From positions 124,001 to 188,000 of the forward strand of contig WHVD01000108.1 of assembly GCA_015178975.1 (NCBI GenBank): a stretch of 64,000 nt of DNA. The letters are read 5' to 3'. The position numbers and the translations under genes were made by a program. Under the pieces are notes generated by a model. The model saw only the letters and a list, made by a program, of their open reading frames with translations. It searched no databases and had not been told where the DNA came from. Shown here piece after piece: positions 12,194 through 24,229 of the stretch. This stretch comes from Hysterangium stoloniferum. Lineage: Eukaryota; Basidiomycota; Agaricomycetes; Hysterangiales; Hysterangiaceae. The first letter of the stretch is position 1, and each line of letters starts with the position of its first letter.

Positions 12194-13770
12194 TCCAGTC
12201 CAGTCGACTGGAGTTCATTCTACCAATTGTCATGTTTGAATTATTTCATTTCGAGTAGTAGCAAAACAGTCATTTGATTTAATCTAATATTAATGCAATC
12301 GTCGACTAGATCTGTGGGCCTCTTGAACGTGAGTTGTTGTCACCTGTTCCTTCCTATGCATACTCCCAGGCCATTTTATGAAAAGTAATGCCGGTGAGTT
12401 AGTCGCCAGAATGGTGCTAGCCAAAGAGACACTGCCAGATGTCAGCTTGAACATTGGCAACGACTCACAGTACTTCACAATCCTTAATATACCTTGCACT
12501 TGTCACATTGAACAGAGTTGCTACATTATGCGGTGAAGAAATAATCGGGGTCACTCTCACCCTGATAGCTGGATCTTTCCACCCTGGACTCGCGTGTACC
12601 ACTGTGAACTTGAAGGCAGCAACCGGTCGGCATCACTCTGGACTGCATTTATCATATACAAAGGCAATGTCACTTCTCGATATCAGAAAAGCCGTTTTGA
12701 TTTCAACTCTGATGCTCAAGAATGCTAGATATACTATACTATGCAGTCCCAATTTTTGTTTGTCTCCTTGCAGATTAAGATATCAAGACACAATGCACAG
12801 CCCATCAACAAGCAGTTCAGCCTTGAGTGTCTTGAAAATTTAGTTTCCACCGCTCTTTCCTTTCTTTCTGTGGTGGCCACATGTTTCACTGATGTAGCAG
12901 CAATATCTTCTTCGAACTCCATATCAGCCTTGGAAAGACGTTGTTTGACCTGGCAAACGTCCTGCTCCATAACTCAACACAATTTCTCCTCAGACAATGC
13001 TGACAGATTTGGAACAAACTAACAGGAGGATCTCATCGTTCCAATTTTTAACTAGCCTTGGAGGGTGAATAAAAGGTGAATAAACCTCCGTAGTTTGGGG
13101 CAATTTCAGAGCATGTCCAATCACTTCTCATTCAAATTCAGCTCGGCACTGAGTCTGTGATGAAAACTGGGTCGATGATACCTCTGAATTTGTAGGATTC
13201 GTGGTTTGTGACTATATATTGTAGGACTACATGTGTACATCTCACCAGGGATGATTATTCTTGGACCGTTTTTGAACCGAACAGAGACAACTTGGTCAGG
13301 AATGTTTACACACCAATCCGAGACCGGATGTGGCCATTGCCACTGTCTTGAAGGGAATTCCTGTCATTTTTGGTCTGGCCCCAGGATACTGAAGTTTAAT
13401 TGTCATTGAGAGTGATCCCAACTGTATATTATTCAATGTAATCCCACTTCTCGAATAAGAAAAAAGCCGTTTTACTTTCAACCATGACACTCAATAACAC
13501 CCTTAAATACTATATTATGGGGTCACAATTGTCTAAACTATTATTAGATACTGTGTGAGCCTTCAGCAGAAGGCGTAAGAAAGTAGTAAAATAACTACGT
13601 CCACTGGAATCAATATAGGGAAGGAAGGTAAGGGGATTTTGCTTCCGATAGCAGGGATGACATGCTGTGAATCCCATGTAAGCACAGCCATAAGGCTGTA
13701 CCTTGGTGGAATTAACTCTCCAACCGATGGGGCATAAAGGTGAGGCGCCCCCTTCTAGTGTAAGTCAGAC
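12194..13770 (+). pseudogene. R-family unit 4, blocks a, j-like, b, e (plus strand)
   Basis: This is the first plus-strand copy. Block a is at about 12310-12530 (ELVARMVLAKETLPDVSLNIG in frame), a block-j-like join at 12540-12620, a diverged j tail at 12741-13022 (FSLECLENLVSTALSFLSVV), block b at about 13230-13400 (LGPFLNRTETTW) and block e at 13560-13770. A 129-codon ORF at 12454-12843 spans the block-a/j junction but is a patchwork. It is followed without a gap by block f. Confidence 0.5.
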
Positions 13771-14419
13771 CGCTACCCACCAATGTCTACTTTCAATGAG
13801 ACGACTCCGGGGAATCACGATTCGGCAACGGCTGGGATCGACCTTGAAGACATTGAGAAACTCCCACCCTTAGTTTCCCCTGGTGTATTGAGTTCAGAGC
13901 AACGGGACGAGAACGTTAAAGGGATGAGAGAGATGTTCAGGAAGAAGCTTCAAGAACGATGGGGTTGTAACGAACCTGGCCATGATTTATGTTATCAGGC
14001 CCCGGATGGTAGGCAACACATACAGCTGTCTGCAAACCATATAGAGATTTGGGTTGACGAGTGGGTGAGTAAAGTATAATGCTATTTCCATGTGATGTGT
14101 CACATGCTGCGTATTCAGTGTCAAGGAGAAATGGGCTACCATGCCCACCGAATGTTGTTAAGATATCCACCAACACGGCATCCAACCTCAGCCCCTATTG
14201 CAGTCATGCCGATGACTGGGGAATGATCTCACGGAGTCAGGGACAATGTCAAGTATTGACATTGGCCCAGGGTATTGCTGTGGAGTCGGTTTGGAATGGG
14301 TTGGGATGAAAGTCCTTCACAGTGCTAGGACAGCTTCGCTGATCGCAAAGCTGACAATATACCGGGAAATTGCCCATTTGTTACGAGACGATGGTGCCTT
14401 TGGCAAGTTTCTACGCAAG

Positions 14420-15780
14420 TGTAGTGTATTCAGGGGATTCTCTTAGATAGCTCAATATATGCTATAGTGTCACAGAGCTTCAACAATAAAACAAGCAAAG
14501 GTCCAGTAATTTAAATACTGATAGATTAATGAGCTGCGCTATTAAGCTTAAACAACTTAAATCAATGCTTATTTTGATTATTGAAAGGTTCAAAAGAACA
14601 ATATATGACTCTTTTAGCAAATAAAAGAACTATTCCTTGAGAATAGGGGCTGGAAGCTGAATATATGTGCAGTAACTTGGCAGAGACTTGATATAAAGCT
14701 TCGGATTCTTGTATGCTTATTTGTAACTATTAGTAGTTATTTAAAAAGGTGTTAAATAATTTATTAATAGAGAAGATAATTTGTTTTGGATTATCTGAGT
14801 GCTTGTACTTGATTAATTCAATAAACTTAGGGCTGGGCCTTGAATAATCTAGTATTGGCAGGGATTTCAGTAAGGATACTTATTAGGTTTATTATGTAAT
14901 TAATAAACCTAAGGGTAGCTGTGAGGCTGGGGAACTTAGATGATTAGCTAAGTCCAAGAGTTGCTGACAAAGATTCAAGATGCTGCAAGTGTAGGTGCTT
15001 GCAGGTAGTGTATCAGACTAAGGCTATTATTGTCCTTAGGATGACGAGGTAAGCTTTTGTGCTGTACTGTAAAATATGTGTGTGATAGATTATTTTATTG
15101 GAAAGTTGGCCCTCCTTATATACATTTTGATAACTAAATGATTAGCTAATTATTTGGTTTATGAGGTCACTAGTTAAATCATAATGACCTCATATTCTAC
15201 TCATTATTTACCCTTTATTTATCACATGATTCCCCTCTCTGAGACAAGGGTTCTAAGCTTTGGCTTGAACATGAAGGTTCAAGGCCGCGGTCCCGGGGAC
15301 GGAATCAAATGATGAGTCGGCGGGATCAAATAATGACTCGGGGGTAGTCACATCCGTGACCTGTGTGACATCCCAACACCGTACTGTGACTTGTGTGACA
15401 GTCACTTGTGTGACAGTCACTTGTGTGACTAGTGTTACAGTCACTTGTGTGACTAGGGTTACAGTCACTCGTGTGACTGTGTGAGCCAGATTAGGTATTG
15501 TGTCATGTGACGCCCAAATGCACACATACAAGTAAGCAATGTGCCGGACAGTAATAACTAAGTAAATAAAATATAAATAATTAGTTAAAAATTATAATAA
15601 ATTAATTAAGTAATAATAGCATAATATGAGTCTGTATATGCTATTATTTATGTGAAGTCAAAAGGAATAAGGCCTATTTTTCACAATAAACATAGTAAAA
15701 ATACAATAAAAATTTGAAAGAATATTAAATAATCCACAGAAAATTAAGAGAATATTATGAGATGATGCTGATACATCACA
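14420..15780. mobile_element. Long solo LTR-like insertion, 1,361 bp
   Basis: It interrupts R block g and starts TGTAGTGTAT and ends ATACATCACA, near-inverted ends obeying the TG...CA rule. Perfect 5-bp duplications gcaag lie at 14415-14419 and 15781-15785. It is AT-rich apart from a GTGAC-rich tract at about 15330-15480 made of short quasi-palindromic repeats. No RT, gag or other coding domain is visible, so I read it as a fossil solo LTR of a large retroelement. Confidence 0.68.
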
Positions 15781-15902
15781 GCAAGCATATTATGCTGCCA
15801 AAACTGGGAAGACTGGTTCAAGAAAGTGCTGATTTAGTGAGGTAGGGATACCTCAAGCATTTAATACACTGGAAATACTCACATCTGAGTCATAGACCTA
15901 TA

Positions 15903-16211
15903 TGTTGAAATCTGCTAGCCTGGGAATCACAGTATGAGGACTCTCTACTGTTGGAGCATAGCCACTAACAGTAGAGCGGGTAGATGCTAAGCCAGTGATA
16001 TTGCTAGGCTTTCAGATGAGGGATCTACTCCTCATCTGAACTAACTATATACTAGTATACATGGTCTGTGCACTGGTCTGTACACGATGGCGTGCTACGG
16101 ATCTAGTGAACTTTAACTAAATATATCAATCACATGTGTGAACCAGCCGGAACCTATACAGTCACAGACAAGATATGAGATTACAGTTAATCACGTTATC
16201 ATATTCTAACA
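15903..16211 (-). mobile_element. Solo LTR, Copia-type (LTR family 1)
   Basis: A 309-bp insertion, TGTTGAAATC...ATTCTAACA, at the R g-h intron acceptor region, flanked by perfect 5-bp repeats ctata at 15898-15902 and 16212-16216. It is homologous over its length to 4410-4723 and 31718-32033. Fossil. Confidence 0.85.
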
Positions 16212-16553
16212 CTATATACCCGCCTCAAATTTGGAGAAGAGTGACGGAAGTTTTAAACAGTTTCCCGATATTTTCACACATACGGGGGAGCAGAAATGGT
16301 CACACTACTGAGCTTATGACATTCTTGGCTTGGGCCTTCTTTTACTGCCCCGGCATTTATAGAGACGCGTCACCAACGGCGATTACGTCCTCACTATACA
16401 ATGTTGTAGTCAAGTCACCACTGCACACCAACTTGGATGAGATTGTATCAACATTTATCATACACATCGTCCGTTCTCTATCAGAATTTGATCAGGACTT
16501 ACCCCTTTTCATCCTTATGTATATTATGGAAGCGATCTGCCACATGCGTCCAC

Positions 16554-17276
16554 TTTTTTTTTTTTTTTTTAAAATACATTTATATACCGCATCACATAAC
16601 GAAGATACATAGCAGTTGGGGAGAGAACTACCCTAACGGTCAGTGGAGAAAAGGTGGGATGTGAATGCAGCGGATTGGGATACATGGGAGGGTCTAATGC
16701 AGGGCAGGGGTGATTAGGTCTTCCAGAAAGCGTCTGAGGCGGCAATGAACTCAGCTAGGGCTTCAAGGCCCTTGTGTGTGCCGAGGATGATGGGGAGTGA
16801 CAATGCTCCTCATAAAGGGGGCACTCGGAAAGGATGTGGAGTCGAGATTGCATGTCAGTTTCCCACAGGGGCAGGTGGTGGGGAGGTCGGGGAGGAAGCG
16901 GTTGTAGTAGGCGCCGAGGAATCTGTGGCCAGTGATGGTTTGGATGATGCATGTGTGGATGTGGTGGGGGCCCCCATATTCTTTGTGGAACTTGGCCAGT
17001 TTGAGGGCAGGGGGTTTGTGGAGTCCAATGGCAGTGAGGTTGGTGTGGGGGAGGTGGTGCCAATCCTGGTGCCAGACTTTTAGGGAGCACGCTTTTGCAC
17101 GTTCCAAGGCCCAGGAGACTGTGGAGTGCAGGATGGGGGGGTGCAGGTTGACGGCTTCCTTTGCAAGGGAGTCGGCCTCCTCATTGCCTTGGAAGCCATT
17201 GTGGCCTGGGACCCAGGAGAGGGAGACATCATGGGAGGGGTTGGTTAGGAAATTGTCAATATGCTTTCGAAAGATC
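16554..17276 (-). mobile_element. 5'-truncated non-LTR retrotransposon (LINE, Tad1-like), RNase H end
   Basis: A 723-bp insertion in R block h. A T-run at 16554-16571 is the poly(A) tail on the minus strand, and imperfect 13-bp duplications (CACATGCGTCCAC and CACGTGCATCCAC) flank it at 16541-16553 and 17277-17289. The minus-strand ORF (part of 17464-16763) encodes the end of an RNase H domain, with motif LSWVPGHNGFQGNEEADSLA, then the C-terminal segment with TGHRFLGAYYNRF and a CPCG motif, as in fungal Tad1-clade LINEs. Endonuclease and reverse transcriptase are absent, as expected from 5' truncation. The first part of the ORF is read-in from R block h, not LINE. Confidence 0.85.
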
Positions 17277-18046
17277 CACGTGCATCCACTATCTGTAGAG
17301 GAGCTCACGGGGATCAGAGGTTGCATTAAATTCTGGTTACAACCATGCGTTGTGCCATCACACCATTTCATCCTTCCCACCAAAACCATAGCAGAGAATA
17401 TCAGAGACAACAACTGAACTTTTATGAATATCCTACACGGCTTCTCGTGTGTTGCATGCACCAAGATGCATGGTTTCGAGACATCGCTGGAGCTGTATTG
17501 AGGGTTTTATTGACGACATACACATGCATATAGCCTCATTTACACTTCATCTTGATTGGTACACGTCGAACTCACTGTCTTGGAGTATTTTATCCTTGGA
17601 AACCTTCTTCAATGACAGCATGCTTCTCACCGATCATGTCAACCAGCTGAATGTCGTTTCTTCATTCATTGGGCCCATCGTACGGTATGTTCACTATGCT
17701 TTATCTTCCAGCACTGTCTTACATCCACCCACGAAACTGTCCTACCAGTCTCATTCTGACCCAGACAACTCCTAATCGGGATCTCCTTGGGTATGGTGAG
17801 TGAATAATCGCATTGACTCTGAAGCTGATAGCTGGATCTTCCGAGCCTGAATCTGCGTTGATCACAGTGCACAGCCATGATACCATCCCCATTCACATTT
17901 CTCTTCTTCCACATTGTGACATTATGCGTGGCATGACCAACGACAAATTCTTCAATTATTCGGTTAAAGATTTAGATTTCACTGCGCAGTCCTTCCTTTG
18001 CGTGGTCGCCACACCTTCCACTTGTGTGTCAGTACGGTCCAATTAG

Positions 18047-19060
18047 ACCCCCCTATCAGTGTTGAAGGCACATAGTTGCCCTGACAAAGGTCTTATACCA
18101 TCGATTGAACACACTTTCTAATCATTTCTCTTTGATGATGCCAACACATCTCAACCAAAACTAGGATTGCAGCCGGGGTTGCAGATGTTATAAATCTATA
18201 TGGTTTGAACTATGGAAGAACTATATAGTCACTTTTCATTGTCACGGCGAGCTCCTCAGTTGTCCACATAACTGTGTTGAATACATTTGGGGGCACTAGC
18301 CGTGATTAGACTATCATCTGCATTTTAAAGTAAGATATCACTGGAGGTCTGAAAAGGTCACCCCCACCCCAAATTGGATGCTTGTCTCGTTCAGGCTCAT
18401 CATACCTTCAGGGTAATGTTCAATCGACAAGATCCATGATCTTCCCACCCAGAGCCTCCACACCGCGCGAGTCAATGTCCTGGGCGAATTCCTTAAACTA
18501 ATTCTCTTCCATTGAAAACTTAACAATAAAGCTGCCATAGGGCGAGCAAATATAAGAGCCCATACAGTCACTTTTCATCGCCGCGGTGCGCTCTGCATGT
18601 TGCACGCGCTGATGCCATACATGCATTGAATACACTCGCGGCCACTACCAGCGGCTAGACTGATGTCCTATTTATGAATGACAATCATTTCAAACAGGAC
18701 GAGAACTTGAGACTTGTATGAAGCTACATAATTTGATACAATTTAAAAGTGAAGATAGTCACTTGTAATAGTCGCGGTGAGGTTCTCTACACTGGTGTTG
18801 AATATACTTCAATGACTACTCGCTGAAATCGCATATACTAGCAGTAACAATGTCAATCAAATACCACTACGGCCTCTCAAAGAAGGTGGTCGCACCATTC
18901 TTCTCGTGTCTGTTGTTTGGGAGAACAGGAAGCCGGGGCCAAACCAATGGACAACACCATGATCAAGACACCGACATTTCTTCACATGTCGTGAGTTCTC
19001 ACCTTGTATAAGGGAAAGGTAGCTCGTGGTCATGTCAGGTGGAATCCCATATCAACTAAG
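18047..19060 (+). repeat. R-family spacer (blocks k-l), plus orientation
   Basis: About 1 kb of R spacer. The plus strand carries block k near 18400-18530 (SIDKIHDLP-type stretch), with the same order of landmarks as 2481-3609 read in reverse. A 77-codon minus-strand ORF at 18571-18338 is its antisense shadow. Confidence 0.45.
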
Positions 19061-19380
19061 AGTTGAATAATAGCCACGACCCGCCGCATGGAGCAGTCAC
19101 ATCGAACAGCCACAGCAATGTTTGGATTATATGAGCCTGGGGCGTCGCGGCGAACAGTTCACTGAGCAAGACAGAGAACAAAGTATATTCATGTTTGATG
19201 GTCAGCCACCTCCTGACAAATTGCTCTGACCTCCTCTTGCATATTTCAGCAGACATTTCAATTAGTCATCTTTCTCTCAGACATTTGGGAAGATACAAAC
19301 CCCATGATATGGCAAGGGCACACGAGGAATACCACCCTCATTGAGGTGACAAAAAGTTGTTTAAACTAGAAATCTCGTGG

Positions 19381-21120
19381 TGGGATGATGATAGAATTGA
19401 ATATGGATGGCCATTATTCAAGGAACAGATGGCTTGAGTTTAATTCTCGCTGCACGACTGTTGTCAAACTGGATATTTCACTGCCAAGGAGAGACAAATT
19501 ACCATGACCCCCCGACTATGGTTGGGATGCTAGGGAATCCACGAATGCCACATCCTGCCTTACCCGGTATTTCAGTCATACCGTGGACTGGGGAATGGTC
19601 TCACAGCATCCTGGCTTGATGGGTTCCTGACCCAGAATTACACTCTGGCAAGACTTGGCAGACTAATTCAACAGATCATTGACTGAATGAGGTAGGGATA
19701 GCTCAGTGTCAATCATTAAATACACTCGAAATACTCACGTCTTCTTAGACCCACGAAATTCTGGAGGAAGCGTTGATTATTTTATCCCTGTTCTGGTGGT
19801 GTTCACTTTATATACAGTGGAGAGATCACACTGCCAAGCTCCTGACATCTTTGGGTTTTACCTTCATATGGTGCCCCAGTGTCAAACAATTGCAATGAGG
19901 TTATTATTTTATAATAGTACCGCCAAACCACCACTAAACCCCAACTTTGATGATGTTGTATCAACATTTGATCGTCAAGATACTTTACTCATTGGCGGGC
20001 TTGCATATTTCGGGGAAACCATCTACCATGTGCGTCAGGAGTGTGTAGAAGAAGTCACTGCGATCAGAGGCTACTTGAATTCTTGTTATGGCCGTGCATC
20101 ACGCCATCACACCTCATCCTGCTGACGAAAACCATTGTCTCCAGAATAGCCAGTAACGACGTTGAGATCCTATTCAGCTATTCGTGGGTATTCTTAATGC
20201 AGCTCTGCGGACTCCATGACGAAAGCTGGATTGATGATACCTTTAAATTTGTAGGGCTCGGGGTTGTGACTAATAATTCAAACTAGATTTATATATCTCA
20301 CAGGCAATGTCTATTCCCGGACCATTCGTGAACCGAAACGTGACGACTTCATTAGGAATTCTTGAACCAGTCCAAGACCAGGTGCGGCCTTTGCCCCTAT
20401 CTTTGAAGGGAATTACTGTCCTTTTCGGACTGGTATTATCATACAGATGGTTCATCATGAGTGGCAATAATGGATTTACATTGTCATCGTCGCATTGAAA
20501 AGCCGTGTCCACGCATCAAGAGTATGAGCCTGGGGCGAAACATTGCACTTGGCAAGACAGGTAATGATAAAGCTAGGTGTAAGCAAGTATTGCCTGACAT
20601 AGAATTATGTGTGCAGTTTATTAATAGAAATTCTGATGGACATGCCACAATCGAAGATAATCCAAGTTCGACCATTACGTAACTCAATAAAATCTACCCT
20701 GAGAACTCTGGTCTTACCTTACTCTTTGTCTTGTTCAGACAATCTAGAAAATTTAAGGCGTTTAATGTGGCAAGGGTGCATGAAGAAACCACGCTGCTTG
20801 CCATTAACCTGACTAGACCATCATTGACCCTGGTTTCTTCTCATTGAAAGTTTTGATAAAATTAAACAGGAAGTGCGAAATTTCGCCGGATAAAGTCTGC
20901 GGTTGACAGCGCCAACTTGAATACGGCACCCAGTGAGCATCGCTCTGGAGTGCATTTATATTATGCTTGGCGATGCCACTTCTGGAATGTCAGAAAAGCT
21001 GCATTGCAACTCTGACACTCAATAATATTATACTATGGGGTAACAATTGACTGAACTATTATTAAATGCTGTGTGAGCTTCAGTAGAAGGTGTAAGAAAG
21101 TAGTAAGGTAACTTAGTTCG
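19381..21120 (+). pseudogene. R2 subfamily unit, plus strand
   Basis: A diverged relative of R with the same block order. Block g starts near 19481 (CQGETNYHDPPTM) and ends at a GTAGGG donor near 19693; an acceptor TAG near 19749 precedes block h (NPNFDDVVSTF, then VEEVTAIRGYLN at about 20050-20090). Block b is at 20307-20450 (VRPLPLSLKGITVLFGL), d at 20600-20820 (NRNSDGHATIEDNPSS) and e-like sequence at 20930-21100. Intron positions match those of R although the sequence is clearly diverged. Frames are broken. Confidence 0.52.
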
Positions 21121-23290
21121 CCAAATTTAGCTTCCGTCCGCCCTCGCGGGATACTTTTAGACGATCGATCACACTACTATCCCATGCAGGCGCCTCTTTG
21201 TATTATGTAATGAGACGGTGTTTCCCACACTGTTTGGTTCCTGTGGTTAATCAAAAAAAAAAAAACATAATATAATATAGGAAAGACGAGGGATCATCAG
21301 CACTCGATGAGGATAATGACCGACGCTGATGCTGATGTTCAATAAATACCAACCAGGCGTCTTCCAAGGCAAAGTTTTCGGTGGCAGTGGTGATGGTGAC
21401 ACCTTTTTATTGTTCATCTACTTGAGTATACCTGAAACCGCTCTTCGCCGTTAATTCAGTGAAGCTATTTGAAAAGGTAGCACATGATGAAATCCAGATT
21501 TATTTATATTTAAAAAAGGAAAGAAAAGATACGTGATTAATTACTTCTTAATGCATGAGATAGGACTCTGACCGTGATTATCTATATAGCGGTTTCCCAA
21601 AATGGAGATGAGGAGAGACTACACTTGCTGCCTGAGGCACATATACAGCATTAAATGTGAGCATCTACATACCTGGTTAAATTTTGGAAAAAAGATAAAC
21701 ATATCACTGATATAATAGATGCTTTTAGGCTGTGAAGGCATTGAGTGGGATACTTTGTGACGGGTGGCAAGTGAAGTACACAATTTATGTTGACAATTGG
21801 AGGTCACCAAGAGGCCAGTCTTGCTTGGGCTCCTTCAGTTGGCAGTTTTGGATTGGTAATACTTTTTTTTTTGTTTTTTCATATAGGAGGATATCTGAAA
21901 ACTATTAAGTATACCAAATTCTAATGTACTCTAAACGTCATTTAAACATCTGGGATGTGATTCAAACATAATTTGGTTTTTAAAACTTTCAAAAAGTTTT
22001 AAACTCTCTCATACATTACAAACTAAAGAATCTCTCCAGACACAAGTAGACAATAAAAAAAGTTAGTAGTTTGAAACACCAATACTTTTAAAAAATAGAT
22101 ACCTTTAGATAGTCCATTCCATACATATGTATATCATTGGCACCTCTAAATACATATGTATTACTTCAGAATAGATCTGTCAATCTGAACAGATTTCTAC
22201 TTGATTCAACATACCCAGAATATATAGGAGGATAACCGAAAACTTTAAAAGTTGTTTATCCACTAAAGTATATATATTTATATTGTTTGTTGTAAAATTA
22301 ATATTTAATCAAATTCAGCCTATCAGATAATATTCTGGAGAATAAGAAAATATTAATATTTATCTTGTATCTGACAAAAGTTAGTCAAACAAACATATAT
22401 AGATTATCCTTTTGGGGATAAATTCCACAACATGGATTGGTTGGCCAGATAGTTCTGGTTAACTTTCTAAACCAAATAAATTTAAATTATATGAACTACA
22501 TTTGAAAGTTTGTATAATATACAAGAGAATGCATCTCATCCCAAGGATTAAGTCATAACCCAAATAATTTTGGTTAACTATAATGTTTGTGGACATTTTA
22601 AAAGTCATGGGGATACTAGAGAATGTATTTTATCCCAAAGATTAGGTAACAACCCAGATAATCTTGTATAACCATGACATTTGTGCATATTTTAAGGGAA
22701 TGTACAAGTCTTAAAGATGAAATTTTGGGTTAATGAAATATAAATTTCTAAAACATGTAGTCATAGCCAAGAGAAATAGTCTCACTTAAAAATATGAGGA
22801 GTTTTTCATAAAATTTTGTGTATTCAATTAATTGTGACTATCCTCCATAGGTAATTTCACTTAATAAAGAAGGCCATAGGATGAAAAATTTCCAATGACA
22901 TCTTATATATTTTACTAGGAAATAACTACATTACAGCTTTTAAAAGACAAAGTACCAATAAAAGTATTAGTAGGCATCTGTAAAAGGAAGGAAATTATAT
23001 ACAATGGAATTTGTTAAATAACTATGGGTTGTATAAGATGTAATATGGAGAACTATTTCTGATGGTTGTTTTTTGATAATATATTGTTTCAGAATAGATA
23101 TCACTATTTAAAGATGGAGTTTTGTAAAAATAAGACTTTTATTAGTAAATATTTGAGATTATAGTAATTATAAACACCCTCCATATACAGTCTTGACATT
23201 TACTGGGATTAGGTGGAGCTAAGGTAATTGGAAATACCGCTCAAATGATGGGACCATTGGTTGCAAGGTTCTATATATTTGTGAGACCAC
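21121..23290. other. AT-rich interval, no recognised gene
   Basis: About 2.2 kb, strongly AT-rich and CpG-poor. It has a 13-A run near 21254-21266 and loosely repeated segments: two imperfect copies of about 90 bp at about 22525-22612 and 22615-22700, and two GGAGGATAWCYGAAAAC motifs at about 21885-21902 and 22225-22242. No coding domain is visible on either strand; the longest ORF (63 codons, minus strand, 21810-21619) is unconvincing. Confidence 0.5.
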
Positions 23291-23398
23291 ACACTTGATT
23301 CCAATTAGCTAATTTTACAGGAAATCATCAATTTTGGTAAAGAGCATTTTGCTGCACAAACATCTAGTGAACCTAACCCCAATGTCGGATGAGGAATT

Positions 23399-24130
23399 AT
23401 GAAATCCATGGAAATTGGAGTTCCACAGCAGCTCTGGTACAGGAAGTTGCTTAAGCAGACCATAGAGTCTGTGTCTCTGCAGATTATGCATATATTGCTC
23501 AGAGGGGACCACATCGTGCCAAGGGTTGATACGGATTTCATATACATTCAAACATTGAAGGAATCCATATATGGTAAACCCTCGAATGTGTGCTTCGCCT
23601 ACTTTACTCTCAGGTCGAGATTGATGCACAACCTGGAGAGATGTAACAAGATGATGGCGGAATTGCTCAGTAGATTTGATGAGCCAGAACAAACATCTTC
23701 ATCTTCCAGCTCTGGCCCCTTTCACAAAGAATGTCCTGGAATCTATGCCAGATCAACTGCCGAAAAAGGACAGTCGTCTTTCTCGAATGTGTCTGCAGAA
23801 AAGATCACAGTCAAAGCCATCTCCAGTTCCCCATCATCCTCAGGTCGAGATTCGCAGTGTCCTGACGAATCTCACCATCCATCACCTATCCATCCCATCC
23901 CATTTACTTCACCGAGTGGACCCTCCAATAAGTCGTCCAATAGCTCAAATGATTGGGACTGCAGTAAAGGCTTGGGAACTGGGGAGCAGAAATCAGATTA
24001 TGGTATTGACAATAGAAAAGGCCCGGGACAGGACTCACCAACCAAAAGCCTTCCCATGCAGATACCACTGGGAATTCGTCGACATAAACCCCTAATCCCA
24101 GAATGGGGGGCACTGACAAAGTTTCTGTGA
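23399..24130 (+). CDS. Unassigned 243-aa ORF, Ser/Pro-rich C-terminal half
   Basis: An open frame from ATG 23399 to TGA 24128. Residues 1-95 are mixed and possibly helical (IESVSLQIMHILLRGDHI; SRLMHNLERCNKMMAELLSRF). Residues 96-190 are rich in Ser and Pro (TSSSSSSGPF, SSSPSSSGRD), and the tail is charged. A second plus-strand frame is open at 23676-24095 (139 aa), so coding status is uncertain. I recognise no domain. It abuts R sequence from about 24230. It could be an exon of a larger gene, a domesticated element fragment or chance. Confidence 0.35.
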   Translation: MKSMEIGVPQQLWYRKLLKQTIESVSLQIMHILLRGDHIVPRVDTDFIYIQTLKESIYGKPSNVCFAYFTLRSRLMHNLERCNKMMAELLSRFDEPEQTSSSSSSGPFHKECPGIYARSTAEKGQSSFSNVSAEKITVKAISSSPSSSGRDSQCPDESHHPSPIHPIPFTSPSGPSNKSSNSSNDWDCSKGLGTGEQKSDYGIDNRKGPGQDSPTKSLPMQIPLGIRRHKPLIPEWGALTKFL

Positions 24131-24229
24131 ATGGAAGGCAATCATGGACACACCGCGAAGGATACTCCTCGACAGACCAAGCCGAGGACAGATACATTTC
24201 CATTTGACCCGGGACGCTCCCTCGAAAAT

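Larger units (their letters stand above)
13783..18046 (+). pseudogene. R-family unit 4, blocks f-j, carrying three insertions
   Basis: Plus strand. Block f is at 13783-14063 (MSTFNETTPGNHDSATAGI; CNEPGHDLCYQ), with a GTGAGT donor at 14064 and a CAG acceptor near 14120. Block g is at about 14121-14419 and 15786-15840, h at about 15896-15902 and 16212-16550 resuming at 17290, i at about 17430-17775 and j at 17800-18046. The unit is interrupted by a 1.36-kb LTR, a 309-bp solo LTR and a LINE. A 56-nt GTTACA...CATAG segment near 17335-17390 could be an intron that brings block h into the frame of block i. Function unknown. Confidence 0.58.
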
